From AP-15 sp963762575 (GTDB taxonomy: Bacteria; Pseudomonadota; Alphaproteobacteria; ATCC43930; CGMCC-115725): a stretch of DNA of 64,000 bases. The DNA is taken from assembly GCA_963762575.1 (NCBI GenBank), contig CAVXLL010000001.1, positions 744,001-808,000 on the forward strand, given 5' to 3'. Positions 28,146-37,815 of the stretch are shown one piece after another. The stretch's first letter is position 1. The number at the start of each line of letters is the position of its first letter. The translations under genes and the position numbers were made by a program. A model generated the notes under the pieces. That model was not told where the DNA came from and did no database searches. It worked only from the letters and a program-made list of their open reading frames with translations.

Positions 28146-31000
28146 TACCCGTTCGCCGCAGCGGGTTCGAGGCCGGCGTGATCCACGACGTCAGCGCACC
28201 GCCGGCAGAGATCAGCATGACCCGGCACTCGGCCGACCTCGGGCAAGACCCTCCAGCATCGTTCGCAGCGCTCCCCCGGCGCCGGCGAGACCTGAGCGCC
28301 GACTTCCGCAACATCAGGGAGCGTGAAGGCACCATCGGGCGCCGGTCCAAAACGCACGGTTCCCGCCGAAGTGATGCAGAGCTCGGCGAGGTCGACGTTG
28401 CGCAGCTGATCGGCCAACTCTTCGGGGACGAACAGCTCGACCGCGCCCTGCAGGCTCGACCCGAGCCGCTTCGCCCCCCGCTCCATTTCGAGTGCGCCGG
28501 TGACGACGCGCCGCAAATCACGCAACACCGTCCAGCGTTCGCCGAGCGCGTCATCCCGCCAAGCCGCCGGGACATCGGCGAAAAGCTCGAGATGAATGCT
28601 CCGCCCGGGCAGGTCGCCGTGCCGAGCCAGCCAGGCCTCCTCCGCGGTGAAGCAGATCACCGGGGCCAGCCAGCGCACCAGACAATCGAAGCACCGGTCG
28701 AGCACGGTCCGCACCGCCCGCCGGCGCACATCGTTCGGCGCATCGCAATAGAGGCGGTCCTTGCGGATGTCAAAGTAGAAGGCCGAGAGATCGACGGCAC
28801 AGAAATTGTACAGTGCCGTAAACATGCCGTGGAAATCGAACGCCTCGACCGATCGCCGGACCAACTCGTCGAGCTCCGCAAGACGATGCAATACCCAGCG
28901 GTCGAGCTCGGGCATCGCTTCGATACCGACCGCCTCGCCGGCGGTATAGCCGTCGAGCGCTCCCAACAGATAACGCAGGGTATTGCGCAATCGGCGGTAA
29001 GCATCGCTGTGGTGCTTGAGGATTTCCGGGCCGATGCGGACATCCTCGGTGTAGTCCGAGCCGATTACCCAAAGGCGTAGGATGTCGGCCCCGCTTTGCT
29101 GCATGATCTGCTGCGGCGGAATGACGTTGCCGAGCGATTTCGACATCTTCCGCCCGTCTTCGTCGAGCACGAAGCCGTGCGTCAGCACAGCGTCGTAGGG
29201 CGCACGGCCGCGAGTACCGCAGGCTTCGATCAGCGACGACTGAAACCAGCCGCGGTGCTGGTCCGAGCCTTCCAGATAAAGATTGGCCGGCCATCGCAGC
29301 TCCGGGCGCTGTTCGAGCACAAAAGCGTGGGTCGAGCCCGAATCGAACCACACCTCGACGATGTCCGCGACCTTTTCCCATTCACCGGCGTCATAGGCGT
29401 TGCCGAGGAATTCCGCTGGATCGGCGCTGAACCAGACATCCGCCCCTTCACGCTCGACCGCGGCGGCAATGCGCTCGACGACCAGCGCATCGCGCAGCGG
29501 CTCACCCGTCTCGCGGTGCGTGAACACCGCGATCGGTACGCCCCAGGCCCGCTGGCGCGACACGCACCAATCCGGCTTGCTCTCGACCATCGCCTCGATC
29601 CGGTTGCGGGCCTGCGGCGGAGCCCAGAGGACTTCGGCGATTGTCGCCAAGGCCTTCTGCCGGAGATCTTCCTTCTCCATGCTGATGAACCATTGCGGCG
29701 TATTGCGAAAGATCAGCGGCGCCTTGGAGCGCCACGAATGCGGGTAGGAATGGACGAGCGTGCCGCGCGCCAATAGCCCGCCGGCTTTGTCGATTGCGGC
29801 GATCACCGCCGCGTTCGCGTCACCCGGCTTGCCGTCCGGGCGATAGATTGAGCGCCCGGCAAAGAGCGGCACCGACGGGAGATAAACTCCATCGGGAGAG
29901 ACGGTGTCCGGCACCGGCAGAGCGTTCATCTGGCCGAGTTCGAAATCGTCCGCGCCGTGGCCAGGGGCGATGTGCACGAGACCGGTTCCCTGGTCGGCTT
30001 CGACAAATCCCGCAGCCAGCAGCGGGACATCGAAATCGTAGGCGTGCCCGCGCAGCGGATGTGCTGCAATCGTCCCGGCGAGGGCCGCGCCGGGAAAGCG
30101 GTCGACAATCGAATAGGCCTCGATGCCGGCATTTGCAGCCAGCGCGTCGACCAGCGCTTCGGCAACGAGCAAGGTCTCGCCCGGCCGCGCCCGGCTTCCT
30201 TCGGCTGCCCGGTCAACCCGCAACACCACGTAGTCGAGGCTTCGGCTGAAGGCGATCGCGCGGTTTCCCGGCAATGTCCAAGGCGTCGTGGTCCAAATCA
30301 GCGCCGCGGCTCCGGCAAGCGCCGGCCGCTCGGACTGCAGGATCGGAAAGCGTACCCAGACGGTCGTAGACCGGTGGTCGTGGTATTCGACTTCCGCTTC
30401 GGCGAGCGCGGTCTGCTCCACAACCGACCAAAGGACCGGCTTTGCACCCTTGTAGAGCCCCCCATTGACGAGAAACTTGCCGAGCTCGCGGACGATCTGC
30501 GCTTCGGCCGAATAGGCCATCGTCGTATACGGATTGTCCCAATCTCCGACGACGCCGAGCCGCTTGAAGTCGCGCTTCTGCACCTCGATCCAATGAGCCG
30601 CGAATTCGCGGCACTCCCGGCGGAACTGGTCGATCGGCACGCTGTCCTTGGATTGGTTTTTGGCGCGGTATTGCTCCTCGACAATCCATTCGATCGGCAG
30701 GCCATGGCAGTCCCAGCCCGGCACATAGGGCGCGTCCTTGCCGAGCATCTGCTGCGCGCGGTTGACCACATCCTTCAAAATCTTGTTGAGCGCGGTGCCC
30801 AGGTGAATGTCGCCATTGGCGTAGGGCGGCCCGTCGTGCAGGACGAACTTGTCGCGTCCGCGCGACGTCTCGCGCAGCCGCCGGTAAAGGCCCATTTCCT
30901 CCCAGCGCGCCAGGATCGACGGCTCGCGCTTCGGCAAATCCCCCCGCATCGGGAATTGGGTCCTGGGCAGGAATACTGTCGGACGATAATCCGTCGGCAT
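28145..31000 (-). CDS. ileS: Isoleucyl-tRNA synthetase
   Basis: 951 residues, full length. The HIGH motif reads GDIHLGTALNKIL (about residue 69), KMSKS is intact in DEDGRKMSKSLGNV, and the C-terminal zinc site is seen as CERCWRVLP plus CRRCADVV. The editing domain (WTTTPWTLPGN) is present. Class Ia enzyme of translation. No T-box leader was seen upstream. Confidence 0.97.
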   Translation of the reverse strand: MPTDYRPTVFLPRTQFPMRGDLPKREPSILARWEEMGLYRRLRETSRGRDKFVLHDGPPYANGDIHLGTALNKILKDVVNRAQQMLGKDAPYVPGWDCHGLPIEWIVEEQYRAKNQSKDSVPIDQFRRECREFAAHWIEVQKRDFKRLGVVGDWDNPYTTMAYSAEAQIVRELGKFLVNGGLYKGAKPVLWSVVEQTALAEAEVEYHDHRSTTVWVRFPILQSERPALAGAAALIWTTTPWTLPGNRAIAFSRSLDYVVLRVDRAAEGSRARPGETLLVAEALVDALAANAGIEAYSIVDRFPGAALAGTIAAHPLRGHAYDFDVPLLAAGFVEADQGTGLVHIAPGHGADDFELGQMNALPVPDTVSPDGVYLPSVPLFAGRSIYRPDGKPGDANAAVIAAIDKAGGLLARGTLVHSYPHSWRSKAPLIFRNTPQWFISMEKEDLRQKALATIAEVLWAPPQARNRIEAMVESKPDWCVSRQRAWGVPIAVFTHRETGEPLRDALVVERIAAAVEREGADVWFSADPAEFLGNAYDAGEWEKVADIVEVWFDSGSTHAFVLEQRPELRWPANLYLEGSDQHRGWFQSSLIEACGTRGRAPYDAVLTHGFVLDEDGRKMSKSLGNVIPPQQIMQQSGADILRLWVIGSDYTEDVRIGPEILKHHSDAYRRLRNTLRYLLGALDGYTAGEAVGIEAMPELDRWVLHRLAELDELVRRSVEAFDFHGMFTALYNFCAVDLSAFYFDIRKDRLYCDAPNDVRRRAVRTVLDRCFDCLVRWLAPVICFTAEEAWLARHGDLPGRSIHLELFADVPAAWRDDALGERWTVLRDLRRVVTGALEMERGAKRLGSSLQGAVELFVPEELADQLRNVDLAELCITSAGTVRFGPAPDGAFTLPDVAEVGAQVSPAPGERCERCWRVLPEVGRVPGHADLCRRCADVVDHAGLEPAAANG

Positions 31001-31093
31001 GGCCTCGGCACTTTCCGGAGCGAACCAGGTAAATAAGGGCCGGCCGGGAGCCCGTCAACGAATGGCTGCCGTGACTACAATCTGACATAGAGT

Positions 31094-31125
31094 CAAAAAA
31101 TGAACCTCCGCTGCTCCTGCAGCGG
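31094..31125 (-). terminator. Probable intrinsic terminator downstream of ribF
   Basis: On the minus strand CCGCTGC and GCAGCGG form a 7-bp stem with a 4-base loop, followed by AGGTTCATTTTTTG. It is in the 228-base gap between ribF and ileS, so ileS probably has its own promoter. Confidence 0.45.
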
Positions 31126-31228
31126 GCCTGCAGCGGGATCTCTCGTGCAGGTTGAACGTTCCTTCAAGCCCCCCTGCCGATCGGGACGCCTCATAGGACT
31201 CTAAGAGTGCAATGCAAAAATGGCTATT

Positions 31229-32200
31229 TTAGGGGGTACGGGCCGCCGGGGTGGCGGCGAGAATGACGCGCGCCTTTGCGGCGTCCGCGGCGATCTGCGC
31301 CGTCAGCTCGTCGAGATTGGCGAATTTCTGCTCAGGCCGGATGAAATCGACGAGCGCGACGCGCAGATGGCGTCCATAGAGATCGATATCAGTGTCCAAC
31401 AGGTGGGCCTCGAGCCGCGGCACGAGGCCGCCGACCGTCGGGCGCAGACCGATATTGGCGACCCCGTCGATCGTGCGGCCGGCGAGCGGGTCGTCCGGAC
31501 CGTCGCCGGAGACGCGCACCGCATAAACCCCGAAGGCCGGGTGCAGATAGTCGTCGAGACCGAGGTTCGCGGTCGGAAAGCCGATCGTCCGGCCACGCCT
31601 GTCGCCGGTCGCGACTCGGCCGTCGATCTCCCAGAAGCGGCCGAGGAGCACGGCCGCCTCGCGCGGCTTGCCGGCCTTCAGCAGTTCGCGGATATGGGTC
31701 GAGGAATAGACCGTCGCATCTGCGCCGCGAACGGGCTCGAGCACTGTCACCCCGAAGCCGTGCTGCAGACCGGCGGCGCGCAGAGATTCGGGCGTTCCGC
31801 GGCGGCGGTTGCCAAAGGTGCAGTCCCAGCCGACCACGACATGCGAGGCCCTGATCGCTCCGACGATGACCTCGGCAATGAATTCCTCGGCACTCTTCTT
31901 TGAGAAGGCGAGGTCGAAATGTTGGACGAACAGCAGATCGACGCCGCGCCGGGAGAGCTCGCGCTCCTTGACGCGGAACGGCGTCAGCCGGAAGGGTTCG
32001 GTTTCGGGAACGAACACGCTGCGCGGATGCGGCTCGAAGGTCAGCACTCCGGTCGGGCGGCCCGCTTCCCGCGCGAGATCGCAAGTCTGGCCGATCAACA
32101 CGGCATGCCCACGGTGCAGGCCATCGAAATTGCCCATCGCCAGGACCGCGCCGGGCGGGTGATTCGACCTGGGACCGGGATGTCGGATGACTCGGATCAC
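31229..32200 (-). CDS. ribF: Bifunctional riboflavin kinase / FAD synthetase
   Basis: 323 residues from GTG. The nucleotidyltransferase half shows GNFDGLHRGH and a later SSTHIRELL; the flavokinase half shows GRGRTIGFPTANL-type sequence (RRGRTIGFPTANLGLDD) and GVANIGLRPTVGG. It makes FMN and FAD in the cytoplasm. The position before ileS and lspA is conserved in proteobacteria. Confidence 0.95.
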   Translation of the reverse strand: MIRVIRHPGPRSNHPPGAVLAMGNFDGLHRGHAVLIGQTCDLAREAGRPTGVLTFEPHPRSVFVPETEPFRLTPFRVKERELSRRGVDLLFVQHFDLAFSKKSAEEFIAEVIVGAIRASHVVVGWDCTFGNRRRGTPESLRAAGLQHGFGVTVLEPVRGADATVYSSTHIRELLKAGKPREAAVLLGRFWEIDGRVATGDRRGRTIGFPTANLGLDDYLHPAFGVYAVRVSGDGPDDPLAGRTIDGVANIGLRPTVGGLVPRLEAHLLDTDIDLYGRHLRVALVDFIRPEQKFANLDELTAQIAADAAKARVILAATPAARTP

Positions 32201-32337
32201 GGCAGCGGAAATCGCGCGGTTTCAAGGCCAGCCAATTGCTATGAAAATAGCCCGGCCGGCGGCCGGAGGATAGCGTATCGCGCCCGCCCACCCGCGCAGG
32301 CTGCGAAACCCGGTATAATCGAAGGCGCATTCCTGCC

Positions 32338-32388
32338 GGATGGAACGATCAGCCCCGGATGGATGATCAGCCGGATGGACGATCAGCC
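32338..32388 (+). repeat. Triple short repeat in the leader of the Rieske oxygenase gene
   Basis: Three near-identical copies of GGATGGANNGATCAGCC, two of them directly abutting, end 12 bases before the ATG preferred for the oxygenase. They could be an unstable minisatellite or, if the earlier ATG at 32359 is used, encode DDQP-type residues. Confidence 0.6.
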
Positions 32389-32400
32389 AAGAGCTGCCGG

Positions 32401-33447
32401 ATGAGACCCGCAGCGAGCGACGCCGCCGCGCCATTGCGCGAGGCCTGGTACTACGCGTTGCCGAGCCGCCGTCTGCGGCGCCGGGCGGTGGTGGCGAAGC
32501 TGATGCTCGGCGAACCTATCCTGATCGGCCGCGATGGGGCCGGCGTGCCCTTCGCATTGCGCGACCTCTGTCCACATCGCGGCATGCCGCTCAGCGCCGG
32601 CCATTTCGACGGGCGCGAGATCGAATGTTGCTATCACGGCTGGCGGTTCGATACGCGCGGGCAATGCACCCTGATCCCGTCGCTGGTGCCGGGCCAGGGC
32701 TTTATGCCCGGCCATATTCATACCCGCCGCTATCCGGCACGCGAGGTCCAGGGCAACATCTGGGTATTTTTCGGCGAGGATCCGGCCGCGGCACCGGAGG
32801 TCCCGGTGCTCGACGGGTTCGATGGATGCGCGCCCGACCTGGTCGAGAGCGTCCGGTTCGCCGCGGCGATCGACCATGCCGTGATCGGGCTGATGGACCC
32901 GGCGCATGGGCCGTTCGTACATCGTGCGTGGTGGTGGCGCTCGCGCCGGTCGATCCAGCAAAAGGCCAAGGCCTTCACCCCCTCCCCGTTCGGCTTCACC
33001 ATGACCCGCCACGCGCCGTCGCGCAATTCACGGGCCTACCGGCTCCTGGGCGGCGCCCCCGAAACCGAAATCCTCTTTCGGCTGCCGAGCGTGCGGGTCG
33101 AGCAGATTCGCGCTGGCCGGCACCGGGTGAGCAATCTGACCGCGATCACCCCGGTCGACGACGCGGTGACTGAGATCAACCACTGCATCTATTGGACCCT
33201 GCCCTGGCTCGGACTGTTGAGGCCGGCACTGCGGCACTATGTGCGGGCATTTCTGCACCAGGACCGCGACATCATGGAGCGCCAGGAGCAAGGGTTGCGC
33301 TTCGATCCCCCGCTGACCTTGATCGACGACGCCGACACCCAAGCAAAATGGTATTATCGGCTGAAGCGCGAATACTTTCGGGCCCGCGCCGAAGGACGCC
33401 CGTTCGAGAACCCGGTGCAGCCGCGCACTCTCGAGTGGCGGAGCTGA
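32401..33447 (+). CDS. Rieske 2Fe-2S non-haem iron oxygenase, alpha subunit
   Basis: 348 residues. The Rieske centre CPHRGMPLSAGHFDGREIECC continues to YHGW, giving the C-x-H...C-x2-H pattern. The mononuclear iron site is suggested by DHAVIGLMDPAHGPFVH. Such enzymes hydroxylate or demethylate aromatic or steroid-like substrates with electrons from a separate reductase, which is not encoded nearby. The ATG chosen has AAGAG upstream; an in-frame ATG at 32359 lies within the triple repeat. Substrate unknown. Confidence 0.85.
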   Translation: MRPAASDAAAPLREAWYYALPSRRLRRRAVVAKLMLGEPILIGRDGAGVPFALRDLCPHRGMPLSAGHFDGREIECCYHGWRFDTRGQCTLIPSLVPGQGFMPGHIHTRRYPAREVQGNIWVFFGEDPAAAPEVPVLDGFDGCAPDLVESVRFAAAIDHAVIGLMDPAHGPFVHRAWWWRSRRSIQQKAKAFTPSPFGFTMTRHAPSRNSRAYRLLGGAPETEILFRLPSVRVEQIRAGRHRVSNLTAITPVDDAVTEINHCIYWTLPWLGLLRPALRHYVRAFLHQDRDIMERQEQGLRFDPPLTLIDDADTQAKWYYRLKREYFRARAEGRPFENPVQPRTLEWRS

Positions 33448-33511
33448 GCCGGCGCGGGAGGCGCGGGCAACGCCCGAGGGCGCCGTTCTCTTTTGGGAGT
33501 GTCGGCTTTCT

Positions 33512-34144
33512 TTACACTCGGTTGCGCCGTCGCCACATTAAGCCCAGGCACAGGATAGCCGGGGCGAGCAACGCCAAGCTGGCAGGCTCTGGGACCGGGT
33601 CGGCGCTCGCGGTAGAAATGGCGCCAGTTGTCGACAGGTTGACAGATTGAGTGACAGGCGGGTCTAAGACTGACGGCGTGCTCGTGACGTTGTCGGTGCA
33701 ATTGGAGGCGGTGCCGGCGCAGCCCTGGCTGGGCGGCGGCGAATATGTCGTCCCTCCGGGGTTTGTGACGCTGGCGGTCCCCTGGCCGGGCGGCGGCGAG
33801 TATGTCGTTCCCCCGGGGTTTGTGGCGCCGGCGGTGCCCTGGATGGGCGGCGGTGGATCTGTCGTCCCCCCGAGTAACGAGATCTGCATTCCCTGGCTGT
33901 AGACGTCGCCGTTCGGCATCATCATGCCCTGGCTGTAGATCTCCCCACCCCAAGCACCGCCATCCGCCATCATCCCTTGGCTGTAGATATCGCCGGACAC
34001 GGAGCTCATGCCCTGGCTGATGATTTCCGCGACATCGGCCTGCGGATCTTCGATATCCGCTAACGCCGGGCCCGCGAGCATCGTGAAACACAGGGCTCCC
34101 GAAAACGCCGTAGAATAAAGTGAGGCTCTAACTTTCATCGGCAT
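33512..34144 (-). CDS. PEP-CTERM-sorted repeat protein
   Basis: 210 residues. A signal peptide (FSGALCFTMLAGPALA) leads to four copies of a (D/E)-(I/V)-YSQGM unit (the first as ISQGM) spaced 14-17 residues, then two full and one partial copies of a 19-residue NPGGTTYSPPPxQGxA repeat. The end is a classic PEP-CTERM tag, VPEPASLALL, a hydrophobic helix and WRRR. An exosortase would cleave and attach it at the cell surface. The DNA repeat has a 57-base period and is nearly identical between copies, showing recent duplication. The repeat composition is unlike any family I know. Confidence 0.8.
   Translation of the reverse strand: MPMKVRASLYSTAFSGALCFTMLAGPALADIEDPQADVAEIISQGMSSVSGDIYSQGMMADGGAWGGEIYSQGMMMPNGDVYSQGMQISLLGGTTDPPPPIQGTAGATNPGGTTYSPPPGQGTASVTNPGGTTYSPPPSQGCAGTASNCTDNVTSTPSVLDPPVTQSVNLSTTGAISTASADPVPEPASLALLAPAILCLGLMWRRRNRV
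33723..33893. repeat. 57-base tandem repeat inside the PEP-CTERM gene
   Basis: Copies start at CCCTGG near 33723, 33780 and 33837, with a strict 57-base period and a few substitutions; the third diverges towards its end. It encodes the NPGGTTYSPPP repeat on the minus strand. Confidence 0.8.
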
Positions 34145-34440
34145 ACCGTACCCTAGTTTCCGGGATTAAGCAAGCAAATACCGGGCCATATGGCAGACAA
34201 TGGGACAACAGAATGGTAAATCGTCTCCCGGCCATGATGAGTGGAAATGAAAGTGTAAGAATTACCGACAGGCGATCGCCATTCCAAGGTCGTGAACCAC
34301 GCATATTTGGCTTGGACCTGAGGGTTGTAGCTCCGATACATGCTATCACAGTGTAAAGAAATCAGACACCCGACCGCGCAACGATGTGCGTTGCCCGGGA
34401 TCGACGAAGGATTGAGATACTTCCGGAGGGCTCATCCAAC
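34145..34440. other. AT-richer intergenic stretch between PEP-CTERM gene and TPR gene
   Basis: About 300 bases clearly less GC-rich than the surroundings, without a credible gene. It lies upstream of the minus-strand PEP-CTERM gene and should carry its promoter, and it is downstream of the TPR gene on the same strand. Confidence 0.4.
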
Positions 34441-37230
34441 TCAACCGCGCTTTAACTCTTGCATCAGCTTTTCCGCCTCGCCCCTGTCTTTGAACGAACC
34501 GCCGGAGCCCAGCACGCTTTCAAGCATAGCACGCGCATCGGCCGCGCGGCCGATCCGATGGAGCGCCACCGCGAGGTGGTATTGGATATTCAAGTCTCCG
34601 GGTGCCAGGAGATTGGCCGCGTTGAGGTGTGCTAAGCCCGTTTCGGCTTCCCCTAGGTCCAACAGAATCCACCCGAGAGTATCGCTGATATGTGCGTTGC
34701 CGGGAGAGATCGTGAACGCCCGCTGAGCCAATTCGCGAGCTTTTCCAAGGTCCCCCTGTCGCTGATAGAGGCAAGCGAGATTGTTCAGCGCGGTCGGGTC
34801 GGCGGGGTGGTCATCGACCAGACGCGAGTATTCGTCGATAGCGGCAGCGTTCTTTTCTTGCCCCACATAATAAAACGCCAGTTCCGAGCGGGCAGCTGGA
34901 TCCTTTGGGTCGGCCTTTAGCCGGGTTTTCAGAAAGGTTTCCGCCTTGGCCGGCATGCCCATACGAACATAAAGGCGGGCAAGAGCAGGCGCGAGACCCT
35001 TCTCGGTGGGCCGCAACACGACCGCGTTCTCCAGCAGGGAAACCGCCTCTTGGCCGCGCCCAACTTTCTCGTACAGCTCTGCCGAAACCACGTCATAGAT
35101 ACTGTTGCCCGGATCGGATGCGGCCAATTCCCGGGCCTTGGAGACGGCCGCGTCCACACCGTCGATTGCCGCGTCGGCTCGGATCAGATCGGCTTTGAGC
35201 GAGGCATTCTGCGGCTCACGGATGATCGCCTCTTTCAGTATGTCCCGCATCTCGCGAAAATATTTCGCCTGCTTCAGGAGAGAGACATAAGCGGAGCGGA
35301 TCGGCGTCGAATCCGGCGCGAGTTGGTGCGCCAGCTTGTAGCTTGATATGGCCCCGTCGATGTCGCCGGACTTCAGCTGGCTTCGGCCGAACGCAACGAC
35401 GACATTCACGTCTCGCGGAAATTGTGCGAAGAGCTCGGCCGCAACGGCCTTCGCGCTGTTCCAATCGCGCCGCAGCTCGTAGAGGGCGACCAGCTTGAGC
35501 CCGGGGGTCGGATCGTAAGTGGCGGCGGGGCGGGCGGTGTTGAGCAGGTCTATCGCTTCCGACCATTTCCTCTCTGCGATCGCGAGGTCTGCGAGACCGA
35601 CAAGGGCCATCGTATCCGTCGGGTTCTTCGCAAGAACATCGCTGTAGGTTCGCCTGGCTCTGTCGATGCGCCCGGTCGTCGCATAGAGCCGGGCCAAGTC
35701 GCGAGTGGCCGCCGAAAAATCCGGATTGCGCGACAGCACGGCCTGAAACGCCTTTTCCGCGCCGGCATAATCCCGTTGCGCGACGCGGACCTCTCCGAGC
35801 AGAATTTGATAAAGTAGGTTGTCGGGATCCCGCTTGATCAGGGATTTCGCGACTTCTGCCGCCTTGTCAACGTGGCCGGCCCGCAACTCGGCCAATATCA
35901 GGGTCGGGCCGGCAACGGCCGCGCCGGTCTCGCCCGAAAACACCTCCTCGAGCTTTGCGAGACCTTGCCCGACTTGGCCGGAATTCATCTCGGCGACCCC
36001 GATCTGCGTCTCGATGGCCGCATTCGCGGGGTCGAGTGTGGCTGCCTTTTCGAATTGCTGCAGCGCTGCCTGCGGCTTGCCGTCGGCCATGTAGGCATTG
36101 CCGAGCAAGTTCAAGCTCGCCGCGTCTGGCGGCGACTTATCGGCGAGGGGTTTGAGATAATCGATCGCGCGAGGCGCGCCGTGCTGCTGCAAAGCGGCCC
36201 GCGCGATGAGCCGTGTCGCGTTCGGATCGGTCGGAAAATGTTTGAGGTAGTCACGCAGGATACTTTCCGCCGGGCCAAATTGTCCAAGCGCAAATTTTGT
36301 CGACCCCTGCACATAATATCCATAAGGAAAGGCCGTGAAGGTGGCCCCAATGGCGTGGAATATCTGATCCGCCGCGGTGTAGTTGTGTTGCTTGACATAC
36401 TCCAAGCCGCGCAGGTAATTCGCCATGAAGTTCTTCGGGCTGGCCTGAAGGATCGGATCGAGATCCTGATCCGCGGCCGCGAATTCACCTCGCGCGACAT
36501 TGACGTTAGCGCGACTGAGTTGAGCCAGCCGATAATCGGGATCGATCTCGAGCGCTTCGCCGAAAAGCCGCACCGCCCCGTTTGCGTCACCACGCGACCA
36601 CAGCATATCGCCTTTGACCTGCAGCAGTTCGGCTGATTTCGGGTTGGCGGCGATCGCCTCATCGATCACCCCGACCGCTTCTTCCGGTCGCGTGCCGCTG
36701 AGAAACCGAGCGAGCTGGATCCTCGGCTCCACGACGCTCGGGTCCAGTTTGATCGCATCGCGCAATAATGCTTCGGCTCTCGTGTCATAGCCCAGACGGA
36801 CCGCTGCGGTGCCGAGCGCCGTCCTGACCTTGCTCTCGAGAACCGGGTCGCGGTCGCCGGGCTCGATCAGATCATAGATTTCCTTGAATTCTTTCCGAGC
36901 CAGCATTGCGTCGAGTAAAACGGGCAGATAACCCGCCTCCTCGCCCTTGAGGTCGCGGGCGGCGCGAGCCTCGCGCTCAGCCGACGGGACATCTCCGAGC
37001 CGGAAATAAAGCCTTGCGATCTTGACATGGATCGCGGGGTCCTGGGGCGAGTTGCGGATCGCGTTCTTCAGTGTGATCAGGGCGGCCTTCGGATCCTGGT
37101 CCGCGACATGCTCCCCGCCCTGATTGGCGGTGGCGGGCTCCTTGTCGGCCGCGGCGGGATGAGCCACCGCGAAGAGAGCAACAGCGAACGCAACGGAGCG
37201 CCACAAACAACCCGGTTGCAGCTGGGACAT
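34441..37230 (-). CDS. PEP-CTERM system TPR-repeat protein (PrsT-like)
   Basis: About 929 residues: a signal peptide (SVAFAVALFAVAHPAAA) and then some twenty tetratricopeptide repeats to the end, for example DPKAALITLKNAIRNSPQDP, AALQQFEKAATLDPANAAIE and DPTALNNLACLYQRQGDLGK. Length and layout match the large TPR protein PrsT that accompanies exosortase/PEP-CTERM exopolysaccharide loci. It probably acts as a periplasmic scaffold in export or assembly of sorted proteins or polysaccharide. The ATG at 37230 has AGAAGG upstream and gives a proper signal peptide; 37251 is possible. Two PEP-CTERM substrates flank it, but no exosortase or EPS gene is in the window. Confidence 0.82.
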   Translation of the reverse strand: MSQLQPGCLWRSVAFAVALFAVAHPAAADKEPATANQGGEHVADQDPKAALITLKNAIRNSPQDPAIHVKIARLYFRLGDVPSAEREARAARDLKGEEAGYLPVLLDAMLARKEFKEIYDLIEPGDRDPVLESKVRTALGTAAVRLGYDTRAEALLRDAIKLDPSVVEPRIQLARFLSGTRPEEAVGVIDEAIAANPKSAELLQVKGDMLWSRGDANGAVRLFGEALEIDPDYRLAQLSRANVNVARGEFAAADQDLDPILQASPKNFMANYLRGLEYVKQHNYTAADQIFHAIGATFTAFPYGYYVQGSTKFALGQFGPAESILRDYLKHFPTDPNATRLIARAALQQHGAPRAIDYLKPLADKSPPDAASLNLLGNAYMADGKPQAALQQFEKAATLDPANAAIETQIGVAEMNSGQVGQGLAKLEEVFSGETGAAVAGPTLILAELRAGHVDKAAEVAKSLIKRDPDNLLYQILLGEVRVAQRDYAGAEKAFQAVLSRNPDFSAATRDLARLYATTGRIDRARRTYSDVLAKNPTDTMALVGLADLAIAERKWSEAIDLLNTARPAATYDPTPGLKLVALYELRRDWNSAKAVAAELFAQFPRDVNVVVAFGRSQLKSGDIDGAISSYKLAHQLAPDSTPIRSAYVSLLKQAKYFREMRDILKEAIIREPQNASLKADLIRADAAIDGVDAAVSKARELAASDPGNSIYDVVSAELYEKVGRGQEAVSLLENAVVLRPTEKGLAPALARLYVRMGMPAKAETFLKTRLKADPKDPAARSELAFYYVGQEKNAAAIDEYSRLVDDHPADPTALNNLACLYQRQGDLGKARELAQRAFTISPGNAHISDTLGWILLDLGEAETGLAHLNAANLLAPGDLNIQYHLAVALHRIGRAADARAMLESVLGSGGSFKDRGEAEKLMQELKRG

Positions 37231-37815
37231 CGCCTTCTCACGCGCGATCACGAGGGGTCGAACGCAATCATAGCTTGTCGATGGCTCGTTGCAAACTCGT
37301 TTGGGCCGATGCCCGAGCTGTTCTTGTCGGTGCCGAAAGCAGTGTCAAAGAATCCGACACCGCAGGAGGGTCTTCGGCGCCTCTGCCACGACGACCTTCA
37401 AGGCCGCAGATCGAGGTCGGGGCTGTTGCTGTCACCCGCGATCTCTCGGGCGGAACGCAACGACCGCCGGAAGCTGGACCGAAGATTGGTTAATAACAAT
37501 CCCGCAGAAGAGGATTTCTTGGCGCGTGCTTAAAGATTGGGCGGTGATACCTGTGCGCGCAACCCGCCGGTTTTTCTTACACTCAGCTCTAACAGGACCA
37601 TTATTAACCTTAACTACAAAGGCAAACACTCAACTGGTATAGTTATTGCGCCCATCTCTACCGTTGGGTGATCAGAAAGATCAGGGAACTTCGGTCATGG
37701 CAGGTTGGCCGCCGTTAGCAGGACCGATTCTCAGGAGCACTTGGCTCCCGCGCTGGATGACCCTGGCCGCTGCTTTGCGAACCGGCCGTCGGAGTGGCCT
37801 GCAAGGCTGAGCCGG
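37231..37815. other. Divergent regulatory region of the PEP-CTERM group
   Basis: Nearly 600 bases between the diverging TPR and PEP-CTERM genes. Frames of 70-168 codons are present but lack ribosome binding sites and look antisense-like. The part from about 37480 to 37690 is AT-rich and contains a possible promoter. Confidence 0.4.
37638..37643 (+). promoter_or_regulatory. Possible -10 element
   Basis: TATAGT preceded by TGG, an extended -10-like arrangement in an AT-rich tract about 170 bases before the PEP-CTERM gene. No good -35 is seen 17 bases upstream, so it is only a candidate. Confidence 0.25.

Noticed and set aside
37027..37642. Small plus-strand genes upstream of the PEP-CTERM gene
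   Set aside because: The frames overlap the start of the TPR gene, lack ribosome binding sites and contain no recognisable domain.
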